Shown one piece after another: positions 1 through 6,116 of a DNA stretch of 7,454 nucleotides. How positions within the stretch are numbered: position 1 is the stretch's first letter; the number at the start of each line of letters is the position of its first letter. The notes under the pieces are model-generated. The model did no database searches. It saw nothing but the letters and a program-made list of their open reading frames with translations, and was not told where the DNA came from. The stretch is from an uncultured bacterium (GTDB lineage: Bacteria > Verrucomicrobiota > Kiritimatiellia > UBA8416 > CALETX01), in assembly GCA_937920455.1 (NCBI GenBank), contig CALETX010000221.1, positions 1-7,454 on the forward strand, in the 5' to 3' direction. The translations under genes were made by a program, and so were the position numbers.

Positions 1-762
1 AAAAAGTCCGGACGGATCCATTGATGCTCTCGTCGCATATCCAATCAGGAGCCCCGCCGGCAGAACATCTCCCAGGCCTGAGGTCACAACCTCATCGTTC
101 GGAAGAATCCGATAGTCCTTGGAAACAAAATCCACAGTAAACGGCCTCGGCGGCGCAAAAGCCACAAGGCTCCCTGCATCCCAGGCCGCAACACCACCGC
201 CCTGAAGGATTCCAACAGTGCCGGTTCTGGAAAAACGGCATGAAACCTTGAACATCGGGTCGGTGATTAACAAGACGACGCTCGACGTGGCCGTGACTTC
301 CCGTGTTCGTCCGATCAAACCGCGAGTCGTAATCACCGCCATGCCTGGCGTTACGCCGTCTGTCGCACCTCTCGAGATAGTCAACGTCCGCCACCAGCCA
401 GTGGCGTCTCCGCGGCTCGTGACCTCGCAGGCGAGAAGATTGCGAGAGGATTTCTTCTTGAAATCAAGCAGACTCCTAAGCTCATCGTTTTCCTCACGTA
501 ATCCCTTGAGAAGTCGCACCTCCTCGCGCAGAGCCGCCACTTCCTGCAACATCTTTTCATTCTCGCGCGCTGCCGACGGCAGCGACACAGCCGCCCGCCA
601 TACCTTCGCCAGCCAGCAGGCAACGACGCTGGCCATGCCAGGGAAAACACCTAAATCGTCGCGAAGATTAGCCTTCAGTCGCCACGAGACAGGCGCAGGT
701 AAACTCAACAGAATGATAAGAAGAACTGCCAATGACCAGCCTAGATATCTTCTGACTTTCAC
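1..762 (-). CDS. mreC: Rod shape-determining protein MreC (3' end beyond window)
   Basis: MreC is an inner-membrane bitopic protein that links cytoplasmic MreB to the periplasmic elongation (peptidoglycan) machinery. I read 254 codons from GTG at 762 to the left edge without a stop; the family is usually about 270-300 residues, so only the tail is missing. Residues 8-25 form the membrane segment (starts GWSLAVLLIILL). Residues 66-101 form a charged heptad-like coiled coil rich in Glu and Leu. From about 110 comes the beta domain, with family-like motifs GVTPGMAVITTRGLIGRTR (136-154) and VVTSGLGDVLPAGLLIGYA (225-243). It lies 84 bases after mreB. The start is uncertain: GTG 762 has GGAG 11 bases upstream, and an in-frame GTG at 813 with GAGG 11 bases upstream would add 17 residues. 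There is no ATG upstream in the gap. The assignment rests on domain order and motifs seen directly plus the mreB neighbour. Confidence 0.93.
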   Translation of the reverse strand, partial: MKVRRYLGWSLAVLLIILLSLPAPVSWRLKANLRDDLGVFPGMASVVACWLAKVWRAAVSLPSAARENEKMLQEVAALREEVRLLKGLREENDELRSLLDFKKKSSRNLLACEVTSRGDATGWWRTLTISRGATDGVTPGMAVITTRGLIGRTREVTATSSVVLLITDPMFKVSCRFSRTGTVGILQGGGVAAWDAGSLVAFAPPRPFTVDFVSKDYRILPNDEVVTSGLGDVLPAGLLIGYATRASMDPSGLF

Positions 763-794
763 CCGTGCTTCGTCTCCGAACGCACACCGCTCGA

Positions 795-810
795 CGGACT
801 CCCCGGTCCG
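795..810 (-). other. Small hairpin in the mreB-mreC gap
   Basis: A perfect 5-base-pair inverted repeat (CGGAC / GTCCG) encloses a 6-base loop (CGGGGA on the minus strand) that contains a purine-rich GGGGA. There is no U-tract, so it is not a rho-independent terminator. It sits between the two candidate mreC start codons (GTG 813 and GTG 762), where it could affect initiation or be fortuitous. A stem this short is weak evidence. Confidence 0.2.
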
Positions 811-846
811 CACAGGGAAAGAAGCCTCGACTGGCAGTGAAAGGAC

Positions 847-1869
847 TTATGACCTGACGGTCTTGCGAAGATAGTTCAGCTCGTTAAGAACCACGCCAGT
901 GCCCTCAGCAACGGCGCTGAGAGGATCATCCGCTATATGAACAGGCAGACCCGTCTGCTCTGCAATGAGTCTGTCTATTCCCCTCAGCAACGCCCCGCCT
1001 CCGGCAAGCACCATGCCTCTGTCAACAAGATCTGAAGACAGCTCAGGCGGACAGCGTTCCAACGTGATCCTTATTGCATCAATGATGGACGAGATCGGTT
1101 CCTGCAGAGCTTCCCTCACTTCTTCGGACGTAATTGTGACCGTCTTAGGCAGACCGGCCACAAGGTCCCGGCCCTTCACCTCCATGCTCGTCTCCGGCTC
1201 CATCGCGTAGGCTGATCCGATTTGTATCTTGATCGCCTCCGCGCTTCTTTCCCCGATGAGCAGATTGTAAACCCTTTTCATGTACTGGACGATGCACTCG
1301 TCCATTTCATCGCCGCCAACGCGCACAGACCGGCTGAAGACCACCCCCGCCAGCGAAATTAGAGCCACTTCAGTAGTCCCGCCTCCGATGTCCACAATCA
1401 TGTTTGCAGCAGGCTCTTGCACCGGCATCCCAACTCCAATCGCCGCGGCCATCGGCTCCTCCACCAAGAACACTTCCCCTGCGCCGGCATGTATGGCAGA
1501 ATCTTTAACCGCGCGCTTTTCAACCTCGGTAATATCGCTGGGAACTGCGATTATTACCCTCGGACGGATCCACTTTTTGCGTGTCTGAACCTTCCGCATG
1601 AAATAGCGGAGCATGGCCTCGGTTATCTCGAAATCGGCTATCACACCAGCCTTCATTGGCCGGATCGCAACGATATTGCCAGGAGTACGGCCAAGCATTC
1701 GTTTGGCCTCCTCGCCCACCGCCAGAATGCGCTTGGTCCCAGCCTGAACGGCAACCACCGAAGGCTCTCTCAGGGCAATCCCCCTGTCCTTGACATACAC
1801 CAGGGTGTTGGCCGTCCCAAGGTCAATACCGATGTCGTTCGAGAACCAGTTACGAAGCGTGCTCCACAT
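847..1869 (-). CDS. mreB: Rod shape-determining actin homologue MreB
   Basis: MreB is the actin-like ATPase that polymerises under the inner membrane and directs lateral peptidoglycan synthesis with MreC, MreD, RodA and PBP2. The 340-residue length is typical. The N-terminus (MWSTLRNWF) looks like the amphipathic membrane-binding helix. The nucleotide-binding motifs of the actin/Hsp70 fold are intact: phosphate-1 at 12-25 (DIGIDLGTANTLVY), the VEEPMAAAIG segment at 136-145, phosphate-2 at 158-172 (IVDIGGGTTEVALIS), and the adenosine motif at 286-298 (MVLAGGGALLRGI). ATG 1869 is the natural start, with AGGG motifs 4 and 10 bases upstream. mreC follows after 84 bases in the same direction, the classical mre order. 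Upstream lies a 108-base gap after the LolA-like gene. No oddities were seen in the reading frame. Confidence 0.98.
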   Translation of the reverse strand: MWSTLRNWFSNDIGIDLGTANTLVYVKDRGIALREPSVVAVQAGTKRILAVGEEAKRMLGRTPGNIVAIRPMKAGVIADFEITEAMLRYFMRKVQTRKKWIRPRVIIAVPSDITEVEKRAVKDSAIHAGAGEVFLVEEPMAAAIGVGMPVQEPAANMIVDIGGGTTEVALISLAGVVFSRSVRVGGDEMDECIVQYMKRVYNLLIGERSAEAIKIQIGSAYAMEPETSMEVKGRDLVAGLPKTVTITSEEVREALQEPISSIIDAIRITLERCPPELSSDLVDRGMVLAGGGALLRGIDRLIAEQTGLPVHIADDPLSAVAEGTGVVLNELNYLRKTVRS

Positions 1870-1967
1870 TACGCCCTATCCCTGCCTTCCCAGCCAAATC
1901 TGGATCGCGGCTTGACGACATCATCACTTTGACCGACGCGAACCAAAAGCGCAAGCACGAAAAACAT
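1869..1967 (-). CDS. Possible small ORF (32 codons) overlapping the mreB start
   Basis: The gap between the LolA-like gene and mreB contains an ATG-started frame of 32 codons whose TAA stop shares its last base with the mreB start (TAATG). This arrangement allows termination-reinitiation coupling. The product would start with a hydrophobic run (MFFVLALLV) and continue with a polar, basic and aromatic tail ending GWEGRDRA. An in-frame GTG lies one codon earlier, at 1970. The upstream purine run (AAAGAG) is a poor and rather distant ribosome-binding site. A frame this short can easily arise by chance, and I recognise no family. It could be a leader peptide, a membrane microprotein, or nothing. 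Confidence 0.25.
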   Translation of the reverse strand: MFFVLALLVRVGQSDDVVKPRSRFGWEGRDRA

Positions 1968-1977
1968 CACAGGTCGC
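1870..1977 (-). promoter_or_regulatory. Spacer upstream of mreB; possible promoter region
   Basis: This is the only gap over 100 bases in the window and the natural place for an independent mreBC promoter. Reading leftward I see at best a weak sigma-70-like pair: TTGCGC and CAAAGT, 17 bases apart, each matching consensus at three of six positions. No inverted repeat followed by T residues is present, so readthrough from the upstream genes looks possible. The label is based on position; the promoter itself is not demonstrated. Confidence 0.2.
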
Positions 1978-2793
1978 TTACTCTTTCTCAATCCGGGTCG
2001 TTCCAGATGGCAGATTGGGCACAAAAAGCGAAACCGGAAGGTCACCGTTCGCCTGTATTTTACTCAACCGCGCCTCGCAACGAACCACACCGCCGCTTTC
2101 GGCCTGAATCCATTCGATTCGGGAGGGCATCCAGAAGCCCGGCGCCCCTTCGACGAAATCAGACGCCTCCGCCCTCATTTTCACTTGTCCAGACTCGTCC
2201 CTCACTTCCATCGAAAGCAGAACCAAGCGCTCTGTGTCAGCCACAACCCTGTACGGAGGCGAGTTTCCCTCGATCGTAGCCACACCAGGCCTCTCGCTGT
2301 CGCGGACAAATCGCGTTGCACGATCAGCCATATCCTCATAGCGCCCCGCTCTGATCCCCTCAAGAGCAATCCGTGCCAACACGGACGAGACGATTTTCTC
2401 GCGTTCCGGCGCCGACAGTGATCCAAGACGCGTTACCACCGCCTTTCTAAGCAAAGGGATGTATTCAGTAATCTCGTCGCCATTCACAATGATCGTCCGC
2501 TCAACCGGCGTTTGCGCGTCCACCCGCACCCTGTCGGGGGCCATATAGGAAAAAGTCCACCTATCCTCTGAGGACTGCCTGTCACTTGTCGCGCGTCGAA
2601 TCACGTCATAACGCAGCGTCCTTAAAGAGGCGTACTTCCGCTCCACGGCGCCAAAAATCGCATGAGCCATTTCCGCTGGGCTTGCCGAATCCCCTCCGCA
2701 TGACAATGCGCCAGGCCAGCCTGCAAGACATACAGCGTAAAACAGCAAATACAGGAAGCTCGTTGAAATCCGCGGGAAAAAAGACAAAACCAT
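1978..2793 (-). CDS. LolA-like outer-membrane lipoprotein carrier/sorting family protein
   Basis: This 271-residue exported protein begins with an N-terminal signal sequence (hydrophobic core about residues 11-24), followed by CGGDSAS. Cys32 is preceded by ALS, which resembles a lipobox only loosely, so both signal peptidase I and II cleavage are possible. The mature part resembles the LolA/LolB half-barrel fold. It has a helix (AEMAHAIFGAVERKYASLRT), then alternating strands with the familiar 'W-F-Y-x-x-P-D-R-V-R-V' and 'NGDEITEYIPLLRKAV' pattern, a central helical segment, and further strands containing FWMPSRIEW. LolA proteins ferry lipoproteins through the periplasm; LolA-like proteins also bind other lipids, so the cargo here is unknown. 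The start is ambiguous: AGGGAG lies one base from ATG 2793 but seven bases from TTG 2787, two codons in. The gene follows the barrel-like gene by 7 bases. Canonical LolA is about 200 residues, so this is a longer relative. Confidence 0.7.
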   Translation of the reverse strand: MVLSFFPRISTSFLYLLFYAVCLAGWPGALSCGGDSASPAEMAHAIFGAVERKYASLRTLRYDVIRRATSDRQSSEDRWTFSYMAPDRVRVDAQTPVERTIIVNGDEITEYIPLLRKAVVTRLGSLSAPEREKIVSSVLARIALEGIRAGRYEDMADRATRFVRDSERPGVATIEGNSPPYRVVADTERLVLLSMEVRDESGQVKMRAEASDFVEGAPGFWMPSRIEWIQAESGGVVRCEARLSKIQANGDLPVSLFVPNLPSGTTRIEKE

Positions 2794-2794
2794 G

Positions 2795-2800
2795 CTCCCT
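2795..2800 (-). promoter_or_regulatory. Ribosome binding site of the LolA-like gene
   Basis: AGGGAG ends one base before ATG 2793, too close for normal initiation. It lies seven bases before an in-frame TTG at 2787, an optimal distance. The signal peptide is complete from either start, so protein content does not decide between them. Confidence 0.5.
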
Positions 2801-3430
2801 TCAGAACCTGATCCCCATTGCAATGCCTCCGAAAATTCGATCATCCAGCATCGCTTCGCAATGAACCGAGAGTTCATCGCTGATCCGATACTGCGCGCCA
2901 ACAGAGACAATAGGCGTGAAGTCATCAGCGCTGCGGGACCGGCCATCTGGAAGCTCAACCGTGCCCCACGCCCAGTCAAAACCGGCGGCACCATACACAG
3001 ATACGCCTGGCACAAACGCCTCCAAGTCCCTTCCGAGAACGCCGCAGAGCGTGACACCCGCCATATCGCGGTCCTCGTCTGCAAACGGCTTGTACACGGC
3101 AAACCTCGTTGCCACATCGGCTGGAATATCAGCCGGAAGGGTGTACATCGCGCCCAACTGAATGTTTGGCCCGACACCTCGCCGATGCCAGTTCATCCAA
3201 TCCAGCTCAGCAAACACCTGAAAACCGTCCAGTATCCACAATGAACCCCGAACACCTGCGGACAGCGTCTGCTCCCCGACAGTAATACCCCCTGCCACTC
3301 TGCTGGAGCCGCGATGCTCCGGCGCTCCGGCGTCAAATATTGGAAGAGTGAAGCCCTCCTGTGCGCGTGATGAGACCGTACAGATGAAGCCGAAAATTAC
3401 AAGACATACGGATATTTGCATCCTCTTCAT
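2801..3430 (-). CDS. Secreted outer-membrane beta-barrel-like protein, unknown function
   Basis: The 209-residue product has a clear Sec signal peptide: MKRMQ, a hydrophobic core at 6-19, and a likely signal peptidase I cut after SRA (residue 23). The rest is made of alternating short hydrophobic or aromatic strands and Gly/Asp turns, for example the 'AGVRGSLWILDG' and 'FQVFAELDWMNWH' hairpin and 'VSVYGAAGFDWAWG'. It ends in FGGIAMGIRF, with the C-terminal Phe that the BAM machinery recognises in outer-membrane barrels. The length suits a small barrel of about eight strands. I do not recognise a specific family. ATG 3430 is chosen because AAAGGAG lies 8 bases upstream, inside the last codons of the esterase gene; a GTG at 3436 overlaps the esterase stop but is too close to that site. 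The LolA-like gene follows after 7 bases, suggesting a joint envelope role. Confidence 0.75.
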   Translation of the reverse strand: MKRMQISVCLVIFGFICTVSSRAQEGFTLPIFDAGAPEHRGSSRVAGGITVGEQTLSAGVRGSLWILDGFQVFAELDWMNWHRRGVGPNIQLGAMYTLPADIPADVATRFAVYKPFADEDRDMAGVTLCGVLGRDLEAFVPGVSVYGAAGFDWAWGTVELPDGRSRSADDFTPIVSVGAQYRISDELSVHCEAMLDDRIFGGIAMGIRF

Positions 3431-3435
3431 ACTCA

Positions 3436-4506
3436 CTACTCCTTTCGTGGTCCGAAATTTAGATGCCTTTTGAAAAATGACTCCGACTTATTATCCCCCC
3501 AGCCATGCTCGCCAGGATGAAAATCAAGTTCAAGCAGGCCTTCAGCGCCGGCAGCCTTGTAGATCGCCTTCAGACGCTTGAAACATTCCATAGCCGTGTC
3601 CACTCGGAAACACGTGTCATTCGCGCCGATATCAATCAACAAAGGTCTCGGAGCAAGCAGCCCCTGCAGGTCAGGCAGATCTACAAGCTTGAATAACCCA
3701 GGCGCCACCTGCATCCCGCAATAGTTCAGGTCCCTGATCCCAAAATACGTCCACAGGTCGCTGTAACAAATAATCTCCGCAGCCCTGAACCGCTTGTCGC
3801 AAAGCGCCATCCACAATGTCATCGTTCCACCGCCACTGAGGCCCATCACACCAAGACGCGTCTTATCAACGCATGGCAAACTGACCGCAAAATCAGTGGC
3901 CGCCATGCCATGTGCGATGTTTATTGAAAGCGAAGTCATCCCCAGCATTGTCGCATTCAGATAATACAGGTTGCACCAGTCCCTTCCCCAGTTATTCGCA
4001 AGAAAGTTCGGTTTCTGGCTGTCGTTCCTCTCGCCGAATCCGATCCAGTCTATCGCAAAAGTTACAAAACCGCGCTTTGCCATCACATGGCCATAGTTGT
4101 AGTTATGGTTTGCTATGTTCTCGCGCAGGCCCGGGGAACTGTCGTTGCCCATAACAGGTTCCTTTCCATAAGGGCCATGTCCGTGACAGCATAGTATTGC
4201 GGGTCTTTTCTCGTCGGGCCGCAGGTCAGAGGGAAATGCTATCAGGAATTCCGCCGAGATGTACGGGCCAACGTCTATTAACCATCGTTGCTTGCGCAAC
4301 CCGTCATGCTCCCACTCCGCAATGAAGCGAGGACGTGGTGAGACACGCGGCGGCCAATCGCCGAGAGTCTTCAGAACACGCGGGAGTGCAGCAGCCTTCC
4401 ACCTCCGAAAATCCCTGACAGTCTGCCCTCGAAATTTAAATAGCGGAACGTGCCTTTTTGCCATCTCAAAAAACATCCGTTGAGGGCTTAGATTTCTGAA
4501 CGACAT
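3436..4506 (-). CDS. Alpha/beta hydrolase, dienelactone hydrolase / acetyl xylan esterase type
   Basis: This 356-residue serine hydrolase has no signal peptide and is probably cytoplasmic. The catalytic elements are visible in order: an oxyanion-hole motif CCHGHGPYG (106-114), a nucleophile elbow GLSGGG with Ser224 (222-227), an acid Asp297 in LLAPRPLLIDIGANDTCF (283-300), and His334 in FHPGEHGW (329-336). The LAPRP...D...H arrangement is characteristic of the dienelactone hydrolase, Abhydrolase_7 and acetyl-xylan-esterase-like group often found with glycoside hydrolases. A role in deacylating sugars is inferred from that context. ATG 4506 is chosen because AGAAGGA lies 8 bases upstream and the frame begins one base after the GH20 stop (TGACATG). 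The frame stays open further upstream, to 4713, but that part overlaps GH20 and looks non-coding. An aryl ester or lactone substrate is also possible. Confidence 0.85.
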   Translation of the reverse strand: MSFRNLSPQRMFFEMAKRHVPLFKFRGQTVRDFRRWKAAALPRVLKTLGDWPPRVSPRPRFIAEWEHDGLRKQRWLIDVGPYISAEFLIAFPSDLRPDEKRPAILCCHGHGPYGKEPVMGNDSSPGLRENIANHNYNYGHVMAKRGFVTFAIDWIGFGERNDSQKPNFLANNWGRDWCNLYYLNATMLGMTSLSINIAHGMAATDFAVSLPCVDKTRLGVMGLSGGGTMTLWMALCDKRFRAAEIICYSDLWTYFGIRDLNYCGMQVAPGLFKLVDLPDLQGLLAPRPLLIDIGANDTCFRVDTAMECFKRLKAIYKAAGAEGLLELDFHPGEHGWGDNKSESFFKRHLNFGPRKE

Positions 4507-4507
4507 G

Positions 4508-6097
4508 TCACGCATCCTTCTCGTCATTTCCAAATTGCCCAAAACCGCGGATCGAGCAGAAGATCCGTTCCAGTTCGGACGGCCGCAACGAAAGTTCCGT
4601 CGTGAATGCCGCTGCCTCCGCCATCCTTGACACGAGTCTGTCTTCTGGACGAAACGACTTGCGCATTTCACGCCAGAGTTTGGGCGTCCGCCCTCGATTC
4701 CAGTCCTTGACAAGGGCCTCTAACATCGCACGGTCTCGCCGGTTTACTTCCTCTATGAGCCTTCTCGTCTGCGAACCGGCCAAGCCTTTGGAATGTGCCT
4801 CGCACACCACTGCCGCGCGCCAGTATATGTGTTCGAGATATGCAACGGTGAGTGCAAGCGCCTTGAAGTCATCTTTGCGCTTCTTGATCCTTCTGGCCAG
4901 CCGCCTGCTAACCTTAACAAGCCTGGCAAAAGGCGGAACCAAAGTCCTTCCCTCTGAAAGGACAGATCTCAACCCGGCCTCGTCACACCACACCACAGGC
5001 TGAGCAGGTCTCATCCACACAGGGGAACATGATGCCCGGTTCTCGACATATGCATACAGGGAATGAAAGAAATCCGCCCAGTCGTCATCCCATTCCGCTC
5101 CCCAATGCCTCCGCACAAACTCGGGCAATGACTTGTTTCTGGCCACCCCTGCTCCATCTGTCATCGCCTTCGCCGCATATGCCAGGCAGTCCCATATCGC
5201 GTCCTGGAGGTATCTGCCAGGCAGCCAGTTGGTCACAATGATGCCGAGAGCTTTCTCATCTTCCAGCCCACGATACGCCTCCACAAAAGCGTCCACGTTC
5301 CTCAGGGCTCCAATGCCCGGCCTGCAGCCCCACCTGCACCACACAAGGGCTGGGCCACCAATAACTCTGAATCCTTTCCCCAAGGCTCTTCGCGCCATCT
5401 CCGCAATTGCAGACGCAGCAACCTCACTATAATCCCAATCGAGCAGAATCACTGACCGATCCAGATGATCCAGAATTCCCGGCTCATGCCTCAAGACATG
5501 GTCCGCCCAGACAATAAACTCGCGGCCAAGCCTCCGCGCAATCGAGTTTAGGCCATTGAGATATTCCCCCCATACCTGTTCTCTGGACCGCGTCTTCAAC
5601 AACTCCATCGAGTGCAGGTTGGCGCCCCAAGCGACTTCGTCGCAACCACCATGCAGGTACCGACTTCTGACAAGCCGGCACGTCTCCTCATAGAGGTCTT
5701 CGAAAAGCTTCATAACACGCGGATGCAGAGGAGCCACGCCATTACGCCATGACTTGCCGCCGACATCTCCATCCATCACTTCACAATACTCTGGAACGCT
5801 CGTTATGTACTTGCTGTGGCCGAACGATTCTATCTCTGGAATAAGCTCGATCTTCCGACACCGTGCGTACCGCGCCAGATCCTGGACGTCGTCCGGACTC
5901 AGGGCGTTAGGATGGGTCAAAAGTTCAGGATGGCTTCTGAAACGTACCGCGCACCCCTCATCATCCGTCAGACGCAGCACGACCGCATTAGCGCCCCAAT
6001 CGGCCGCAAATGCGATGAAACGCTTGTAATATGCAGGCGACTCTACAAGTCGGGCTGCGTCCAACATCAAACCGCGCACGGCTAGCGGAACTGGCAT
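4508..6097 (-). CDS. Glycoside hydrolase family 20 beta-N-acetylhexosaminidase-like protein
   Basis: The family removes terminal beta-linked GlcNAc or GalNAc by substrate-assisted catalysis, with an adjacent Asp-Glu pair. The 529-residue protein starts directly with the TIM barrel: VRGLMLDAAR (7-16), a strand with ANAVVLRLTDDEG (36-48), IELIPEIESFGHSKYI (83-98), and the catalytic signature YLHGGCDEV (147-155), in which Asp153-Glu154 are the expected pair. Later barrel elements are VWADH (196-200), LLDWDYS (218-224) and IIVTNWLPG (286-294). Residues from about 385 form an alpha-helical C-terminal region rich in Arg and Lys. The usual alpha/beta domain before the barrel and any signal peptide are absent, so it resembles the short intracellular hexosaminidase-D type more than secreted chitobiases. 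ATG 6097 has AAAGG 9 bases upstream and follows the URO-D-like stop by 19 bases. Substrate preference cannot be read from the sequence. Confidence 0.85.
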   Translation of the reverse strand: MPVPLAVRGLMLDAARLVESPAYYKRFIAFAADWGANAVVLRLTDDEGCAVRFRSHPELLTHPNALSPDDVQDLARYARCRKIELIPEIESFGHSKYITSVPEYCEVMDGDVGGKSWRNGVAPLHPRVMKLFEDLYEETCRLVRSRYLHGGCDEVAWGANLHSMELLKTRSREQVWGEYLNGLNSIARRLGREFIVWADHVLRHEPGILDHLDRSVILLDWDYSEVAASAIAEMARRALGKGFRVIGGPALVWCRWGCRPGIGALRNVDAFVEAYRGLEDEKALGIIVTNWLPGRYLQDAIWDCLAYAAKAMTDGAGVARNKSLPEFVRRHWGAEWDDDWADFFHSLYAYVENRASCSPVWMRPAQPVVWCDEAGLRSVLSEGRTLVPPFARLVKVSRRLARRIKKRKDDFKALALTVAYLEHIYWRAAVVCEAHSKGLAGSQTRRLIEEVNRRDRAMLEALVKDWNRGRTPKLWREMRKSFRPEDRLVSRMAEAAAFTTELSLRPSELERIFCSIRGFGQFGNDEKDA

Positions 6098-6116
6098 ATG
6101 ACACGGCCTTTCTTGT

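Noticed and set aside
92..650. Minus-strand frames 92-394 and 381-650 as separate small genes
   Set aside because: They are out-of-frame shadows of mreC, which occupies the same strand in a continuous frame through the left edge.
795..810. Hairpin as a rho-independent terminator of mreB
   Set aside because: The stem is only 5 base pairs and is not followed by a T-tract on the minus strand. mreC follows immediately.
218..874. Long plus-strand open frame (218 codons)
   Set aside because: It lies antisense to mreC, whose minus-strand frame reads as a complete recognisable MreC. The plus-strand product is low-complexity Arg/Ser-rich, as expected for a shadow frame.
1417..1932. Plus-strand open frame of 171 codons opposite mreB
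   Set aside because: Antisense to the well-conserved mreB; its product has no recognisable features.
2794..3177. N-terminal extension of the LolA-like frame
   Set aside because: It overlaps the barrel-like gene in another frame, has Arg/Trp/Cys-rich shadow composition, and would bury the signal peptide that starts at 2793.
4507..4713. N-terminal extension of the esterase frame
   Set aside because: It overlaps the GH20 C-terminus and looks non-coding. A good ribosome-binding site exists just before ATG 4506.
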